Below are positions 1 to 6,629 of a DNA stretch of 34,576 nt, one piece after another. The notes beneath the pieces were generated by a model. It searched no databases. It saw only the letters and a list, made by a program, of their open reading frames with translations, and was not told the origin of the DNA. The position numbers were made by a program, and so were the translations under genes. Numbering within the stretch: position 1 is the first letter of the stretch; the number at the start of each line of letters is the position of its first letter. The stretch comes from Vicinamibacteria bacterium (GTDB lineage Bacteria > Acidobacteriota > Vicinamibacteria > Vicinamibacterales > UBA8438), in the NCBI GenBank assembly GCA_022821235.1, contig JAJEEA010000151.1, positions 1 to 34,576 of the forward strand, given 5' to 3'.

Positions 1-1202
1 CCATCGAGCACCTGCACAAGGCGGGCGTCGACATCGTGCCCGTCATCACCATCCTCAACGGCATCAACAACGAGCAGGTGGGCCGGGTCGTCCAGTTCGC
101 GCTCGACAACCCGAAGAAGATCAACTTCCTGTCGTTCCAGCCGGTGTCGTTCACGGGCCGCGACGAGGAGATCACCGACGAGCGTCGGCACGCCCAGCGC
201 TACACCCTGTCGCACCTCGCCCACGACGTGAAGGACCAGACCGGCATCGGCGAGCCCGTCCGCGACTGGTTCCCCATCTCGTTCATGGGCACGTTCACCG
301 ACTCGGCCGACTACGTCCACGGCCCGCAGGCCGACTGGGGCCAGCTCAACTGCGGCTGCCACCCCAACTGCGGCGTGGGCATGGCGGTGATGATCGACAA
401 GGAGACGAAGGAGTCGGTGCCGGTCACCGCGTTCCTGAAGGCGGAGCGGCTGGCCAAGGACCTCGGCCGGGTCAACGACGGCGGCCGCGGCCGCCGGACC
501 TCCGTCCTCGGCATGGCCCTCGCCCTGATGCGGAACTACGACCCGTTCAAGGCGCCGACCCACTTCAAGCTGTGGGACCTGCTGCAGAAGTTCGACAAGA
601 CCTTCGGGGCCTCGAAGAAGGACTACGGCAGCGTGACCGGCGACCGGACGCGGGCCGACATCGCCAGGCGGCGGTCCGACCGCTGGAACTTCCTGTTCAT
701 CGCCGGCATGTGGTTCCAGGACCTCTTCAACTACGACTTCCGGCGCACCGAGCGGTGCATCATCCCCTACGCCACGCAGGAGGGCGAGATCTCGTTCTGC
801 GCCTACAACACCGGCATCGGCTGGCGGAACATCATCGAGAAGATGCACATGACCGCCACCCTCACCAAGTGGTACGACGAGCACGGCCGCCACGAGATCT
901 TCGCCGGCGGCAAGAAGGTCGCCATGCCGAGCACCGAACACCACCTGGTGCTCGACCCCGAGGCGGTGGCGGCGGGCCAGCAGACCGACCTCGACGAGAA
1001 GGGCATCGCCAAGAACGCCCGCCAGGAGAAGCTCGAGGCCCGCGAGCGGATGAAGCAGGAGGCCGAGAACAAGCGGATGGCCGAGCTCTACCGCCAGCAC
1101 ATCCTGAAGGAGGAGGCGCAGACGGAGGGCCTCATCCAGATCCAGGGCCTCGGCGGCGCGAAGGCGAAGGCCGAAGAGCGCCAGCCGGTCGGCGTCGGGT
1201 AG
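1..1202 (+). CDS. Radical SAM protein, tetraether synthase-like, C-terminal part (5' truncated)
   Basis: The reading frame is open to the left edge: codons before the tracked GTG at 36 read IEHLHKAGVD, so the true start lies outside the window. What remains (about 400 residues) carries the pattern of the large B12-independent radical SAM lipid enzymes of the archaeal tetraether synthase (Tes) type. There is a CGCHPNC cysteine cluster (near residue 107 of the tracked ORF) and a later RCIIPYATQ...FCAYNTG segment, consistent with auxiliary Fe-S cluster ligands. A charged, Lys/Glu-rich tail forms a probable helix at the C terminus. The CxxxCxxC SAM motif would be upstream and is not visible. By family analogy it could join or modify lipid tails at the membrane, which fits acidobacterial membrane-spanning lipids, but substrate and product are inference. 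The gene is followed by a terminator and is not co-transcribed with the next genes. Confidence 0.6.
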   Translation, partial: IEHLHKAGVDIVPVITILNGINNEQVGRVVQFALDNPKKINFLSFQPVSFTGRDEEITDERRHAQRYTLSHLAHDVKDQTGIGEPVRDWFPISFMGTFTDSADYVHGPQADWGQLNCGCHPNCGVGMAVMIDKETKESVPVTAFLKAERLAKDLGRVNDGGRGRRTSVLGMALALMRNYDPFKAPTHFKLWDLLQKFDKTFGASKKDYGSVTGDRTRADIARRRSDRWNFLFIAGMWFQDLFNYDFRRTERCIIPYATQEGEISFCAYNTGIGWRNIIEKMHMTATLTKWYDEHGRHEIFAGGKKVAMPSTEHHLVLDPEAVAAGQQTDLDEKGIAKNARQEKLEARERMKQEAENKRMAELYRQHILKEEAQTEGLIQIQGLGGAKAKAEERQPVGVG

Positions 1203-1256
1203 AGCCGGGCCCCGGCTGCCGCCGCCGGGCGGCGATCAGCTTGAACACCATGCATG

Positions 1257-1293
1257 GGGCCTCGCGGCTGACGCCGTGAGGTCCTTTGTCGTT
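1257..1293 (+). terminator. Probable Rho-independent terminator after the radical SAM gene
   Basis: A 12-bp stem (GGGCCTCGCGGC pairing with GCCGTGAGGTCC, two G-U pairs) with a TGAC loop spans 1257-1284 and is followed by TTTGTCGTT. It lies 55 nt after the stop codon. A second GC palindrome (AGCCGGG/CCCGGCT) lies just after the stop at about 1204. Confidence 0.6.
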
Positions 1294-1417
1294 CAGGGAG
1301 GCCGCCCGTGTGAACAGCATGTTCAGAACGGGTGCGCGGGCGCCGGTCAATCGCAGAGACAGAGAGCCGGCGACGAGGTGGTGCCCGGATTGGTCCAGAA
1401 CAGCGAGCCTCGGTTCG

Positions 1418-1666
1418 TCACGCCTCGGGTCCTCGCGCGGGGTGCGCGGCCAGATCGGCGCCGTCCCAGTCGGCGAGCCACGCCTGCTCTTCCGGATGAG
1501 CCTCGAGGAAGGCTCTGAACCTGCCGGCGGCGTCCCTTGCCTGCCGCCTCTCGATGTCCTTCTGCAGCACCCGGCGGACGTGAGCGGAGGTGCTTCGGCC
1601 TGCCGGCTTTGCGGCTTCGATGTCCTCGAGTAGCTTGCCCTCCAGCTTTATGGTTGTCGCTCTCAT
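1418..1666 (-). CDS. Orphan ribbon-helix-helix antitoxin-like protein (82 aa)
   Basis: The start is taken at the internal Met giving MRATTIKLEGKLLEDIE, the usual beginning of a ribbon-helix-helix strand. The tracked ATG 24 nt earlier adds an unlikely MLIWWIPG leader. The N-terminal 45 residues (one strand, then two helices with a STSAHVRRVL turn) fit a CopG/Arc-type DNA-binding dimer. The acidic C terminus with AHPEEQAWLADWDG looks like a toxin-binding tail. Downstream on the same strand (1203-1417) I find no PIN, RelE or MazF-like frame, so the toxin is missing or the gene is a solitary regulator. It sits at the edge of a region rich in toxin-antitoxin genes and decayed defence genes. Confidence 0.65.
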   Translation of the reverse strand: MRATTIKLEGKLLEDIEAAKPAGRSTSAHVRRVLQKDIERRQARDAAGRFRAFLEAHPEEQAWLADWDGADLAAHPARGPEA

Positions 1667-2003
1667 GCCTGGAATCCACCAAATCAGCATGACAGGGGCA
1701 AGACCCGGGCAAGGCGCCGGGCGGGGGCGGATGGTTGGGCAGCACCAGGCGCCGAAGGAGCGTCATGGAGATGCTCCGAGATCGACGGACGCCGTGCGGT
1801 CCTCTCCGTCGCACGGGCCAGCCGGGGAGTCGCGCCGGGACCCAACGAGGGGCCGGCGAACGCCGGAGTCGTCAACCGCGGGGGCGCGGCCCGATCGATG
1901 GCGCTCCCGTCGGCGGGCCGGGCCCCGTTCTTCCAGATGCTCGGTGAGAGAAGGCCGTAACCCGGCGTGTCCCTGCCCGGACCAGCCTGCCCGTGGAGTC
2001 GTG
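1667..2003. other. Intergenic stretch without a recognisable gene
   Basis: These 337 bases lie between the orphan antitoxin start and the end of the McrBC remnant. All open frames across it on both strands are Arg/Pro/Ser-rich shadows typical of high-GC DNA. I see no motif, tRNA or convincing ribosome binding site. It may hold debris of the decayed restriction locus. Confidence 0.5.
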
Positions 2004-3236
2004 TCACGCGGGGCGGGCAAGCCGACCGGCGCCGCCGGCCGCCCGTCGAATGCGGCGGGCTACCTGCTCCACGCACGCGAGGGTTTCCGGGAGCGAGCCT
2101 GACAAGTCGACAGACACGACTTCCAGGCGCTTGCCGACGTGCCGCACCACGTGCGTGCTCGGTGGGGACTTGCCGGCGTAGATCAGCAGCCCGCCGGGCA
2201 GATCGAACGCGGTGGCGTACGCGAGCAACTGGTAGAGGTCGGGGTTGGATATACGGTCGTCGCGCTTGTACTTCACGTCGCCCACGAAGGTGCATTTGCC
2301 GTGGGGCCACCACGACAGGTCGGGTTCGAGCCGAATCCGTTCCGCTTCGTCGAGCGTGGCCCCGCCGCCGGAACGCAGCGTCCGGTCGTCGGCGCCGAGC
2401 GCCTCGCGCAACGCCCGCACGACGAACCGCTCGAACAGGAGGTTCATGTCCACCAGGAAGCCGGGGGCGCGTACGTCGTCGCCCCGGTCCGCCTCGAAGG
2501 CCCACCCCTGGAGGACGAGCCGGGCGAGGGCGACGACCCGGCGATAGTGGCGGTTCAGGCGGTCGAACGTCACCTTCGGCACCGCCGTGGGGCGGTACTC
2601 CTCATGCGTCACGTCCGCCAGCACCGCGGCCGTCCAGCGCAAGGCGTCCCGGTTCCGCCGGTGGCGGATGCGCATGCGCCCGAGCCGGACGACCGCCGCC
2701 TTCACCAGGCGATTCGCGGTGATGTCGGCCGTGTAGTCGTCGTGTCGCACCTCGACGGGCGGCACCAGGCCGAATCGCCGGCGGACCTGCGCGTCGAAGC
2801 GGATGCGGCCGCGCACCGCCGGCAGCGTCTCCTCCCGGGTACGGTAGCCGTGCAGCAGGTCCACGAAGTGGAAGCGCCGGCGCAGGGCGAGGTCGACCAG
2901 CGCGATCGACCGGTCGGCGGTGTTCATCGTGCCGATGAGATAGAGGTTCTTCGGCAGCGAGAAGGGCTCTTGCGAGTACGGCAACTGGATCCCGTGGTCA
3001 CGGTACTCCAGCAGGAAGTACAGCTCGCCGAACACCTTGGCGAGGCTGCCGCGGTTGATCTCGTCGATGACGAGGTAGTGTCTCTTGGGGGCCTCGCCAC
3101 TCGTCGCGGCTTCCCGGGCGTCGCTTCTGGCCGCCTCGGCGGCCTGCCGTAGCGGCCCGCGCACGAGCCGGAAGGCCGTCTGGCTGCCCTCCAGCGTCGG
3201 ACGAATCCCCTCGATGAAGTCCTCGTATGACGAAGT
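2004..3236 (-). pseudogene. McrB-McrC fusion remnant (decayed modified-DNA restriction locus)
   Basis: The frame opens with [11 protein letters not shown], the segment following the Walker A helix in McrB GTPases. It continues through the Walker B ([11 protein letters not shown]), the sensor region ([12 protein letters not shown]) and ALRRRFHFV. It then passes without a break into McrC sequence: [20 protein letters not shown], the NR-containing core, [13 protein letters not shown] and the nuclease core EPDLSWW...DVKYK. Missing parts are the McrB N-terminal recognition domain, the McrB Walker A (no GxxGxGKS upstream in any frame), the end of McrB and about the first 100 residues of McrC. McrBC normally uses GTP to translocate and cut modified DNA; without Walker A this product cannot hydrolyse GTP. 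The tracked start (GTG 3164) is internal to the McrB homology. The McrC nuclease residues (D...DVKYK) remain. An in-frame deletion in the host or an assembly join are the two explanations. Confidence 0.75.
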
Positions 3237-3414
3237 CTCGGCGGTCGCGGTAGAGGCGGGCGCGGTTCAGCACGTAGTCGTCCGCGCGATCGAGGTCGAG
3301 GTCGTCCCAGTGGGTCATCAGCCAGTACTTGTGGTCGCCGATGAAGAGATAGGTGTTGCGCCGGCTGAAGAAGCGGGCCTCCACGCCCTCCCCGGCCCGG
3401 AAGCGGCCGCAGAC
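3237..3414 (-). pseudogene. Unrecognised coding fragment upstream of the McrB remnant
   Basis: This minus-strand frame reads VCGRFRAGEGVEARFFSRR, NTYLFIGDHKYWLMTHWDD and [17 protein letters not shown]. The composition (aromatic and acidic residues, few Arg/Pro runs) is that of a real protein rather than a shadow frame. It runs out of frame just where the McrB homology begins in another frame (about 3225-3265). It is therefore probably a piece of a neighbouring or upstream domain left by a deletion. I do not recognise the family. It overlaps the out-of-frame tail of the next ORF (to 3318), so at most one of the two is genuine there. Confidence 0.4.
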
Positions 3415-3886
3415 TCACGGACTTCGGCGCTTCCGGCGGGCGGTGGCGTTCTGGGCCGGGTGGCCCGTTTGTTCAGGTACGTGCTCAGCTCCGAGGTTTC
3501 CATCCCCAGCCTGTGGATCATCGTCGCGAGTTGCCTCCACGTGAACGCCCCTTCGAGGTGAGCCATCAACATGTCGTCGATGTCGGCCTCGCTGATGAGC
3601 GCTCCCGCGACCGCCATCTGCCGTTTCGTCGGTTGGTCGGTGCGCATTGCGTCGTACAGCTCGGCGGCGTCCGGCGGTTCGCGCCACCCGCAGCATCCGC
3701 CGCCGAGTATTCCCTCCACGGTCCGTGATTCTCTGCCTCGTCGACCCCCGTCTTCGGGCTTCTCGGGGGCGTAGGCGTCGCTGAAGGCGTCGGGGGGGCG
3801 AGCGTCTCTGTCCGTCCTTGGGCTTCCTCGACCAGTCGGCGCCGGAGCTCCCGCTCCCGCCATCGGTGCAGGTTCTGCTCGTTCAT
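3318..3886 (-). pseudogene. Small protein paralogous to the 15.4-kb nucleotidyltransferase partner, frameshifted
   Basis: A plausible N terminus starts at ATG 3886 (MNEQNLHRWRERELRRRLVEE), but that frame fails after a run of seven G at 3792-3798. Beyond it another frame carries the recognisable core: ESRTVEGIL, CCGW, ELYDAMR, PTKRQ, and an acidic helical part ending STYLNKRA near 3458. This core aligns almost without gaps with the 148-aa product at 15370 (DSRTV, CAGW, EFYDAVR, PTERQ, DYLNTLRAR). The tail after 3458 has no counterpart and runs into the McrB-side fragment, so the original stop is lost. Unlike its paralogue, no nucleotidyltransferase follows. One homopolymer slip would restore the N terminus. 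The function is unknown. Confidence 0.55.
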
Positions 3887-3918
3887 GGCTTCTGCCTTGG
3901 TGATCCGGTCAATCTCAT

Positions 3919-4362
3919 TCAGCCCCGGTCGAGGGCCTCCGGCGCGGCGGTCGGCGCGGCGGACAGCGCGTACGCTTCCGCGAGCCAGTCGGTGATCGGC
4001 GGCTCCACCTCGTCGCGGTGCCGGACCGGAATGGTGTGCCGCAGCTTGGACTTCGAGACCCGGTCGACGCGGCGCACCTGGGGGGCGTCCACCGTGCGGC
4101 CGAGGAAGACGTTCAGCTCGAGGAAGGTGCGCTTCGGACGGACGAAGCAGTAGCAGGACCCCCGTGAGAACATGATGGACCGGTGCGAGGCGTAGACGCG
4201 CTGGTCGCCGAGCTCCGTCGCGGTCTCGCGCAGCCGCTCCCAGGCCTCCCGCAGGTCCTCGGACAGGTCGGCGGTCAACGCCGCCTCGGTCGTCGTCCAG
4301 CAGTCGTGCGCCTCGCCCTCTTCGACCCACTGCTTGCAGTGGTAGCACTCGTGGCCGCCCAT
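3919..4362 (-). CDS. DUF5655-like protein with N-terminal zinc-ribbon-like cysteines (147 aa)
   Basis: Residues 1-22 carry CYHCKQWVEEG...HDCW, a short Cys/His cluster able to bind zinc. The C-terminal two thirds match, by eye, the DUF5655-type fold often found near restriction and DNA-associated genes: VYASHRSIMFSRG, FVRPKRTFLELNVFLGR, RRVDRVSKSKLRHT and PITDWLAEAYALS. No catalytic residue set is evident, so a binding role is more likely than an enzymatic one. It lies between the decayed small protein and the AbrB/VapC remnant on the same strand. The start at 4362 is only 10 nt from the VapC remnant end, so the block could be one transcript. The alternative is an uncharacterised DNA- or protein-binding protein of another family. 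Confidence 0.6.
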   Translation of the reverse strand: MGGHECYHCKQWVEEGEAHDCWTTTEAALTADLSEDLREAWERLRETATELGDQRVYASHRSIMFSRGSCYCFVRPKRTFLELNVFLGRTVDAPQVRRVDRVSKSKLRHTIPVRHRDEVEPPITDWLAEAYALSAAPTAAPEALDRG

Positions 4363-4372
4363 GTCGCCGATT

Positions 4373-4527
4373 CTACGTGCAGCGCCCGGCGAGGCGGCCG
4401 AGCGTTTGGATCAGCTCGTGGGCGGGTGCTCGGGGGGGCGCCGCTCGATCGGTGGTGGAGCCGCGTCGTGGCCGTCGTGCGATGCCGCGAAGCCGGCGAC
4501 GACGACGCTCGCATCGATCACGGGCAT
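4373..4527 (-). pseudogene. vapC: Truncated, frameshifted VapC-type PIN toxin
   Basis: The ATG at 4527 overlaps the antitoxin stop (TGATG), the usual VapB-VapC coupling. It reads MPVIDASVVVAGFAASHDGH, a typical PIN-domain start with its first catalytic Asp. The frame then ends early. Switching frame at a G7 run (4432-4438) gives APAHELIQTLGRLAGR, which fits the next PIN helix, followed by a stop. Only about 50 of the usual 130 or so residues remain and the distal acidic residues are absent, so it should be inactive. Confidence 0.65.
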
Positions 4528-4772
4528 CACCGGCGTGTCTTCTCGAGGGTAGCGCGAACGAGATCATCGGTCAGCGGCGGAAGCTCGCGATCCGGAACCG
4601 CGACGAGATGGCCGTTCCGTTCTTCGAGACGCACCGTCGTGGCTGCCGGCTCGATCTCGATGACGCCTTCCCGTTCGCGGATCTCGATGGTTCCCCCGCC
4701 CGTCAGGCCCAGGCTGTCACGCATCGATTTCGGAATCACGACGCGGCCGGCTGCATCGATGGTGATCTGCAT
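4527..4772 (-). CDS. vapB: AbrB-type (SpoVT/AbrB swapped-hairpin) antitoxin (81 aa)
   Basis: The start is set at ATG 4772 (MQITIDAAGRVVIPKSMRDSLGL), the canonical beginning of AbrB/MazE-type swapped-hairpin DNA-binding domains. The tracked 142-aa form adds an unsupported leader. Residues 1-45 form the DNA-binding hairpin. The C-terminal part (RELPPLTDDLVRATLEKTRR) is the toxin-binding region. Its stop overlaps the start of a VapC-type PIN toxin that is now truncated, so the antitoxin has outlived its toxin. It is divergent from the intact VapBC pair at 4896, and the 123 bp between them must hold both promoters, allowing cross-regulation. Confidence 0.8.
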   Translation of the reverse strand: MQITIDAAGRVVIPKSMRDSLGLTGGGTIEIREREGVIEIEPAATTVRLEERNGHLVAVPDRELPPLTDDLVRATLEKTRR

Positions 4773-4883
4773 GACGGAACAACACCCGATTTCGCGCCGG
4801 ATCCTCGAAGTCGCCGGGGGATCCCGAATCCTCGTCCGCGCCGTTCCGGCGAGATGATGTCTTCGTATCCTACATCCTGATGC

Positions 4884-4889
4884 TATGAT
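4884..4889 (+). promoter_or_regulatory. -10 box TATGAT, 6 nt before the VapB start
   Basis: TATGAT lies 6 nt before ATG 4896, which would place the transcription start at the start codon (leaderless mRNA). A weak -35 candidate is TTCGTA at 4862. Confidence 0.5.
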
Positions 4890-4895
4890 GCCATC

Positions 4896-5162
4896 ATGCG
4901 CAGCACGGTACGGATCGACGACGATCTGATGGCCGAGCTCAAGCGGCGCGCCCACGGCGCCGGCGTCTCTCTGACGCGCATGCTGAATCGTACGCTCCGC
5001 GCCGGGCTGACCGATCCCGATCGCCGACGACGATCCGCACGACCGTACAGGCAGCGTACCGTCGCGATGGGCCGGCCTCTCGCGGACCTCGACAAGGCCT
5101 TGGCGTTGGCCGCCGATCTCGAAGACGAGGAGGTGGCCCGCAAGCTGGCGTTGCGCAAATGA
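4896..5162 (+). CDS. vapB: VapB-type antitoxin, ribbon-helix-helix (88 aa)
   Basis: The N terminus MRSTVRIDDDLMAELKRRA followed by VSLTRMLNRTLRAGL is a classic ribbon-helix-helix DNA-binding unit. The C-terminal segment PLADLDKALALAADLEDEE is the acidic, flexible part expected to wrap the PIN toxin. The last four bases (ATGA) overlap the toxin start, giving translational coupling. As in the family, it probably represses its own promoter, helped by the toxin. No Shine-Dalgarno sequence precedes the start, in line with a leaderless message. Confidence 0.85.
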   Translation: MRSTVRIDDDLMAELKRRAHGAGVSLTRMLNRTLRAGLTDPDRRRRSARPYRQRTVAMGRPLADLDKALALAADLEDEEVARKLALRK

Positions 5163-5596
5163 AGATCGTCGATCTCAACGAGCTGCTGTACGTGGTGAAC
5201 GAGGACGCGCCGCATCACGGCCGGCTGGCGGCGTCGTGGGAGGGCGCGCTGAGCGGCGACGAGACCATCGGACTGGCGTGGATGGTCGTATCCGGCTTCT
5301 TGCGCGTGTCCACGCGTCGGCGGGTCTTCCCGCAACCGCTGTCGGCCGAGGACGCCGCGCTCCAGATCGACGATTGGCTGGCTCTCGACGTCGTCTCGCT
5401 GGTCACGGAGACCCGCGAGCACTGGCGCACCTTGCGGAGCTTGCTGGCGGAGACCGGCGTCGCGGGCAATCTCGCGACCGATGCCCACCTCGCGGCATTG
5501 GCGATCACCCGCGGCGCGAAGCTGGTTTCGTGCGACGCCGACTTCGCGCGGTTCCCGGGCCTGCGCCGGGAGAATCCCCTGCGGCGTCGCGCGTGA
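5159..5596 (+). CDS. vapC: VapC-type PIN-domain ribonuclease toxin (145 aa)
   Basis: The length and layout are those of VapC toxins. The N-terminal strand MKIVDLNELLYVVN holds the first acidic residue (Asp5). HHGRLAASWEGAL and SGFLRV follow. The distal acidic residues are in NLATDAHLAALAI and SCDADFARFPGL. These form the Mg-dependent RNase site that in VapC enzymes cuts specific tRNA or rRNA loops; the target here is unknown. It overlaps the antitoxin by 4 nt. All motifs are present, so the toxin looks active, unlike the VapC remnant 650 bp away. Confidence 0.87.
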   Translation: MKIVDLNELLYVVNEDAPHHGRLAASWEGALSGDETIGLAWMVVSGFLRVSTRRRVFPQPLSAEDAALQIDDWLALDVVSLVTETREHWRTLRSLLAETGVAGNLATDAHLAALAITRGAKLVSCDADFARFPGLRRENPLRRRA

Positions 5597-5672
5597 CAAG
5601 TAGTCACACTCCTCCGGTCCGTTCCAGGGCGGGTCGGTCCCCGACTTCCGGCGGGCGCCCCTCGGGACATGA

Positions 5673-5758
5673 GCCGCGCACGGTCTGCGCCATCGCCCTC
5701 GGCGCGTACGGCGTGGTTCCCGTCCGGACCGTCAGCACCATGCGCCGCGCACGGTCTG
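5673..5758 (+). repeat. 15-bp perfect direct repeat upstream of the BrxD-like operon
   Basis: GCCGCGCACGGTCTG occurs at 5673-5687 and again at 5744-5758. The second copy ends just before the candidate -10 box at 5762. The spacing of 71 bp (about seven helical turns) would suit a regulator binding two same-face sites. Confidence 0.6.
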
Positions 5759-5761
5759 TAG

Positions 5762-5767
5762 TAGACT
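5762..5767 (+). promoter_or_regulatory. Candidate -10 box (TAGACT) for the three-gene operon
   Basis: TAGACT lies about 60 nt before the first gene of the BrxD-like operon and directly after the second 15-bp direct repeat. No good -35 is visible at 16-18 bp, so an activator or another sigma factor could be needed. Confidence 0.35.
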
Positions 5768-5828
5768 CGCCCGCATCCGGGCAGCGGCCGTGAGGACATC
5801 GGCCGGCGGTGCACGTTGCGGGGAGGGA

Positions 5829-6629
5829 ATGCGGACGGTGAACGGTTTCGAACAGGCTTTCGAGGACGTGGAGCGCGCCGCGGGCGCCGCGGTCGTGTCG
5901 GCGCGGGCACTGGTTTCCCTGGCCAAGAAGATGCAGAAGGCGGCCCGCGAGGGCAACGTCGCAGCCATCAAGCGGGTGCGGAGCGACTTCGACGCGGTCC
6001 TGCCCGAGGTGAGTCAGGCGGTCTCGAGCGCCGCCGACTCGTGGCCTCTGCCTGACGAGGACGAGCAGCGGTACCTCGAGGACGGCTACGCCGCGGAGCT
6101 GTGCGCCGTCGCCGAGGTGCTCGGGCTGAACGTCTACGAGCGGGACGGCAAGCTGATCTCGTACCCGTCCATCTTGCGCATCCTGCCCGGCGACCGGGCG
6201 GTGCGGGTGGACGGGAAGCGGGTCGCCGCCATCCGCCCGTCCCACCTGGCCGGCCTGCTGCTGAAGAACCAGAGCAGGCCGGCCCGATTCCGGTCGGACC
6301 GCTTCCTCGAGGCGATCTACACGGTCTATGCCGAGATCGTGCGCGAGGACGCCGCGGGCCGCGCGGCCGGCGACGGGCCCGTGGTGCCCCTGACCCGGAT
6401 CTACAAGCTCCTCACGTCGCTGCCGGGCGCGAGCCGCGAGTACGACCGGACGGACTTCGCCCGGGACCTCTTCATTCTCGAGGCCGAGGGCCCCCGCCGG
6501 ACGCGGAAGGGCGCCGCCGTCTCTTTCCCGGCCTCCACCGGCACGCGGCGGTCCGGCCTCTTCACGTTCGTGGGCCCGGACGGTCAGGAGGCGCGGTACT
6601 ACGGCATCAGCTTCACCGCGGACGGGTGA
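5829..6629 (+). CDS. Uncharacterised protein, first gene of the BrxD-like operon (266 aa)
   Basis: I do not recognise this family. The start is placed at ATG 5829 (MRTVNGFEQAFEDVERAAG). A GTG at 5838 is better spaced from the GGGGAGGGA purine run. The tracked start at 5790 has no support. Residues 1-75 are strongly helical and probably coiled-coil (ALVSLAKKMQKAAREGN...IKRVRSDFDAVL). The middle has a compact beta-rich part (LNVYERDGKLISYPSILRILPGDRAVRVDGKR), and the C-terminal half is a mixed helix/strand domain ending GQEARYYGISF. There is no signal peptide or membrane segment, so it is likely cytoplasmic. Its stop overlaps the next start (ATGA). A non-catalytic adaptor or DNA-contacting subunit for the two ATPase-like partners is a reasonable guess only. 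Confidence 0.7.
   Translation: MRTVNGFEQAFEDVERAAGAAVVSARALVSLAKKMQKAAREGNVAAIKRVRSDFDAVLPEVSQAVSSAADSWPLPDEDEQRYLEDGYAAELCAVAEVLGLNVYERDGKLISYPSILRILPGDRAVRVDGKRVAAIRPSHLAGLLLKNQSRPARFRSDRFLEAIYTVYAEIVREDAAGRAAGDGPVVPLTRIYKLLTSLPGASREYDRTDFARDLFILEAEGPRRTRKGAAVSFPASTGTRRSGLFTFVGPDGQEARYYGISFTADG

Noticed and set aside
2320-2340. tRNA T-arm-like GGTTCGAGCC
   Set aside because: It lies inside the McrC coding sequence and no acceptor or anticodon arm can be built around it.
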